Made by a program: the position numbers and the translations under genes. 64,000 nucleotides of DNA from Allacma fusca (lineage: Eukaryota > Arthropoda > Collembola > Symphypleona > Sminthuridae): the NCBI GenBank assembly GCA_947179485.1, contig OX359246.1:22692001-22756000 (forward strand), written 5' to 3'. The notes under the pieces are model-generated. The model did not search any database, was not told the DNA's origin, and was given only the letters and a program-made list of their open reading frames with translations. Positions 60,308-64,000 of this stretch are shown here, piece by piece; position 1 is the stretch's first letter; every line of letters starts with the position of its first letter.

Positions 60308-60960
60308 TGATTATTTCTTAGTAATCAGCTACGTCTGATTTTTTTATCTACAATAATCAGTACACTTGAGTTTTATCCCCGGGTTTTCCTTTGAAATAAT
60401 AATAAATAATAATTCATTGACTATTTTTTAGTAATCAGCTACTTCTAAATTTTTGAGATCTATAATAATTATTTAATTTGAAGCTTTAGTACACACAAGT
60501 TTTTCCCTTGAAATGATAATAAATATCAATTCATTGACTATTTTTTAGTAATCACTTGCGTCTGAATTTTTGTTTCTGCAATGATTATTACAGTTGAGGA
60601 TTATCCCCATGCAGTTATCCTCTTGAAATGATAATAAATGATAATTCATTGACTATTTTTTAGTAATCAGTTGCATCTGAATTTTTCCTATCTACAATAA
60701 TTATTTCATTTGAAGCATTAGTATACACACGTTTTTCCCTTGAAATGATAATAAATAATAATTCATTGAATATTTTTTAGTAATCACTTGCGTCTGAATT
60801 TTTGTTTCTGCAATAATTATAACAGTTGAGGATTATCCCCAGTTTTTCCCTTGAAATCAATCATGATTCATTGATTATTTTTTAGTAATGAGCTACGTCT
60901 AAATTAATTTTTCTACAATAATTATTTTACGGATATCGTGTCTCTTATCTGGTTTCCCCT
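60308..60960. repeat. Six-copy tandem repeat, period about 100-118 bp
   Basis: The marker TGACTATTTTTTAGTAATCA or close variants starts each unit near 60308, 60416, 60533, 60648, 60766 and 60866, followed by CTACGTCTGAATTTTT, an AATAATTATT string and CCCTTGAAATGATAATAAAT. Units alternate between two versions of the middle part (TTTCATTTGAAGC against CAGTTGAGGATTATCC). Confidence 0.85.
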
Positions 60961-61433
60961 TGAAATGATAATATAAAAACGACACGCAGTGAACCCGGAC
61001 TATTTTTTACATTCGTACATCACACTTTTGGGTTATTTTGTGTAGAGTTGTAGAGCAAGTAAATATTTTTACTTTTGAATACATCCTTCTAAAATTTAAT
61101 ATCATTATCCAACTAAATAGTATCATTTAGAAATACCAAAGTCTAAAGTAATAAGTATCCTCTCTTCTAATCCTTTATTATTAAAGAGCACTTTCTGTCC
61201 TGTTATTTAAAGTTTCGCACTTTCATAGTTCAATGGCATCACAAAACGCCCAAAAGGTGGCATGCCAAGCACTCATTATTAACGAGCACTACCTGCCGAT
61301 TTATTTAAAGCGCTGCTCTTAATACAATCGCGCACGATTTAGGCATACAACAAGTCTTTATGACAGGGCTTGATTCGTAAACCGTTTGGCTTTTAATTTC
61401 TAGACTCACACTACCACCTCTTCAAGTAATCGT

Positions 61434-61460
61434 CCCTGTGAAGCACAGGGCTTTTACTAG
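61434..61460 (+). mobile_element. Helitron 3' terminus
   Basis: CCCTGTG-AAG-CACAGGG makes a 7-bp-stem hairpin, followed after 6 bases by CTAG and then T, the canonical Helitron 3' end. A 5' end (TC after A) was not found, though the tandem array at 60308-60960 might be internal to it. Confidence 0.5.
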
Positions 61461-62030
61461 TTGTAAGTTGAAAGAGTGGATAGTCTCCGTCTCCGTGATG
61501 GTAAGATTCAAATATTCGCGCGCTCTAGCTGTAGCAACTACCATAGCTATATGCAGCTAGCTATTACATACGACTATTTACTGCCTTCCTTATTTACATT
61601 TGCCTTTCTGAGCCAGAAAATGCTGGCTGTGCAGTGCTCGTACACTTACACGCGAGAGCGTATTTAACACTCATTGACAAGCCAAGCCAAATGAAGGCCT
61701 GCGTGCGCATTCTTTTGTACCGTACTGATTGTCTGTTATTATTATGCTATTTACTATTACGGAAAAAAGTGTTCGTAACATTGTACCCCAACAAAACTGA
61801 TTTGTCGTAACTTTGGTTCAAATAATCGCAGAGCAATAATTTTTGACCAATGTATACGACAATACGGTCTCGCCATGTGGCCATTGAAATCCCTATAGTA
61901 CCCTACAACAATTCACTAAATTGGTCAGATCCCTGCAATACAATCACAGACAGACAGAAACTCTCTTGTACTAACATTCAACTGATACCCACAAGTAACC
62001 CGCGCCCTTTTGCGTTAACCTAGATATCTA
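61461..62030. other. No recognisable gene
   Basis: Short frames only; nothing recognised. Confidence 0.3.
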
Positions 62031-62034
62031 GTCC

Positions 62035-63175
62035 AATGTCCCAGTGCGGACAAACGTTCGGGCCATCTCTCCCTGGTATGCGCCTGACATCGTGCAGAAG
62101 TTTAAAATTATAATTCGTCGCCAAAGGGACTGCAACTTAAATTTTCCAATGTTAAATCTCATAAGAAGCTTTTATTTTCGGTAGTCGGTGCAATAAGTTA
62201 ATACACGCTGAATTACATTTATAGAATGCATTCATCATGATGGTTTATTTAAAGGCTCAAATACTAACCAGTATTGGTCAGCAATGGTTTCTTCGCCACA
62301 ATAATTCGGTTCTTATGGGCTTCAATGTACCAATACTGATCACAGCTGGTTTCTTGGCCTAAGGCTGACCAATATTAGTCGTAGCTGGAATCGTGACCAC
62401 AAATTAGTTAATATTGACCACTGATGTTTTTTGACATAAGATTGGCCAATATTGGTCATATCCGGTTTTTGGCTTCGGATTTGTCACATATTGGTCAATA
62501 TTATTTAATTATTTGATTTCACCGGTTTCTAGCGAAACGGCTTTCAAATTTTATAGTCATGGGTGTCTTACTCATCAACTCAAGTTGAAATATCTGATGG
62601 TTTTTAACTTCTGCAGTTACCAATTCCAATAATCGTTTTGTTAAACATCTTTTGACGCAAATTTGTAACAGATATCATGGGTTTTTTTGTGGGTAATTCA
62701 ACAGTTCTCTGTGTTGAGAATTTTGAGCAAGTTTGAAGAAATTTAATTTCTAAAGCAAACGGGAAAAGGACTGGAAAAGAGAAAATTCTGATCTAGCCAT
62801 GTTTGCATGAACTGTCTGGCGTTTCTAAAATTATTTCTCACAGCTCTGATTGTAGCAAATTTAAAGGAATTTCATTTGAGTCTTCCACCAATATTAAACA
62901 TGTGACCACGATTCCAGCTGTTATGAGGCCAACAAGCCATTTGTGACCAACATTGGTTAGTATTTGAACCTTTAAACATCTTATGAATACATAAATGTGC
63001 CATTCAGCATGTGTTAACTTAATGTACCGACTTTCGAAAATATAATTTTTTATGAGATTTAACATTGGAAAATTTAAGTTGAAGTCCCTTTAGCGACGAA
63101 TTAGAATTTAAAACTTCTAAACGATTTCCGGAGCAAACCAAGGCGAGACGAGACGAACTTCTGTTTGGGTGCATT
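62035..63175. repeat. Foldback-type inverted repeat element
   Basis: The left arm (about 62035-62300) and right arm (about 62920-63175) are inverted copies with moderate divergence; shared core ACTTAAATTTTCCAATGTTA at 62137 and its complement near 63063. Outer ends read TCCAATG on the left and CATTGGGC on the right. The middle contains several ACCAATATTGGTCA-like palindromic units about 55 bp apart. No coding frame. Confidence 0.75.
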
Positions 63176-63518
63176 GGGCCAGGTTCCTAAGCACACGCAA
63201 AATGTCATTCCGGTCCCGAGTGGACATGGGGCGAGGGTTTCTTGTCAGTGTAAATAAACACTTACATGTACAAAGTAATATGGGGGATGGTGTAAATTAA
63301 GGTCAAATTTAAAAACAAAAATCATTTGAGAAAATAATATTATTGTTGTTTTAGATAAAACGTAAATAAGGAAGACCAAACACGAAACCATTAATTCAGT
63401 AAGTAAATTTAATGAATTCAAAAAATTACATTTTTAACCTGATTTATGCAAATTCGGAACACCTCAATGATATACTATTGAAGTTTCATGTTGAAATGGA
63501 ATAGAAAAGGGAAGCGTT

Positions 63519-64000
63519 ATGAAGCGCCAACGGCTTAACAACACAGGTGTTGCCCTAAAATCCAGAAGAATCAACACAGTTCGTGCGAATGTAATACATG
63601 GCGACCGCAATTCCGTTTACGTCAATCATGAGCAACCAGTCACAAGGATACGTCATATTAACAATTTAGTTTTGCATTTCACCGGGAGAAGCAATCTACT
63701 GGATACCACTGATTTAGCGTATAAAAGCGAAAGCAAAGAAAAATCTCTGCCAAATATCGTGGTATTGCATTTTTGGGGACATGCCCAAAAATTATGCAAG
63801 GGTGCAGGCATTTCCAAAGGGGCTGGCAAAAATTGCAGAGCATTTTCAATCGACATACCCTAATTACAATGCTGAACGCAGGGGCATATTCAATAGCTCC
63901 TTAAAATTCAATAATGTTTCCAATAATCCAGTGTCAGGAGCTGTTTGGAAACAAATTTTGAAATTCTAGTTTCATAATTAAAAATTTGATTTTTCTAAAC
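63519..64000 (+). pseudogene. NB-ARC gene copy 3, start only, P-loop eroded
   Basis: ATG at 63519 opens a frame whose residues 27-85 follow the first exon of the 4146 gene: GDRNSVYVN, a VTRIRHINNLVLHFTGR stretch against VSKIKLISSPVFNFTGR, then NIVVLH against NVVLCG. At the P-loop position the sequence has no GxGGxGKT; the frame shifts and continues near 63797-63969 with KGLAKIAEHFQ against KTELAKFYGNQ. The window ends inside the copy. It is a degenerate paralogue, or a relative that lost nucleotide binding. Confidence 0.65.

Noticed and set aside
1-64000. tRNA, rRNA or other structured RNA genes
   Set aside because: Reading both strands I found no cloverleaf or rRNA-like segment; the only tRNA-related string is the primer site of gypsy-2.

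Overview
The window looks like repeat-dense, AT-rich nuclear DNA of an arthropod, probably a hexapod. A springtail would fit the NB-ARC/STAND genes, the gustatory-receptor-like gene and the 70-95 bp introns, but that is a guess from gene style and not a match I could run. Only two host genes can be modelled with confidence: a STAND NTPase gene at 4146-7562 (+) and a three-exon chemoreceptor-like gene at 43023-44317 (-). Most of the rest is mobile DNA, much of it nested.

Layout. 1-4145: no gene seen. 4146-7562: NB-ARC gene. A decayed second copy of this locus lies at 36.4-42.5 kb and a more eroded third start at 63.5-64 kb, so the host locus was duplicated before the transposons arrived. 8.4-30.1 kb: a decayed Polinton/Maverick (adintovirus-like) element with integrase, penton-like protein, basic core-like protein, major capsid protein, adenain-type protease, packaging ATPase, small proteins, a spliced membrane protein, protein-primed type DNA polymerase B, an opposite-strand PIF1-like helicase and an unidentified spliced gene. 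Its capsid gene is split by a 6.7 kb hAT transposon (12739-19471, 8-bp target duplication TTAGCAAT). The hAT carries a spliced transposase and, on the other strand, an Rrp6/RNase D-like 3'-5' exonuclease with HRDC-like tail, plus 13 copies of an 18-bp palindrome placed in introns and just after stop codons. 30.5-35.8 kb: a 3'-truncated Ty3/gypsy element (-) holding a 397-bp MITE. 36.8-40.5 kb: nested MITEs (pogo/Tc1-like, a 3-bp-TSD family, hAT-like). 47.5-48.4 kb: another pogo-like MITE.

48.7-57.9 kb: a young Ty3/gypsy element (-) with LTR sequences that appear identical over about 298 bp, gag, pol with one TGA, and, in the place where errantiviruses keep env, two extra reading frames: one with an RNase D/Rrp6-like fold signature that has lost its catalytic acids, and a zinc-knuckle/basic protein. 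58.2-63.2 kb: a degenerate short repeat, another hAT MITE, a six-copy tandem repeat, a Helitron 3' terminus and a foldback-type inverted repeat.

The most interesting signal is that two unrelated mobile elements in the same window (a DNA transposon and an LTR retrotransposon) each carry an extra gene with the same exonuclease fold: one with its catalytic residues still readable but interrupted by stops, the other open but with the catalytic residues replaced. The hAT also has a palindrome system that tracks its gene architecture. Everything here rests on reading the sequence; no database search was done.
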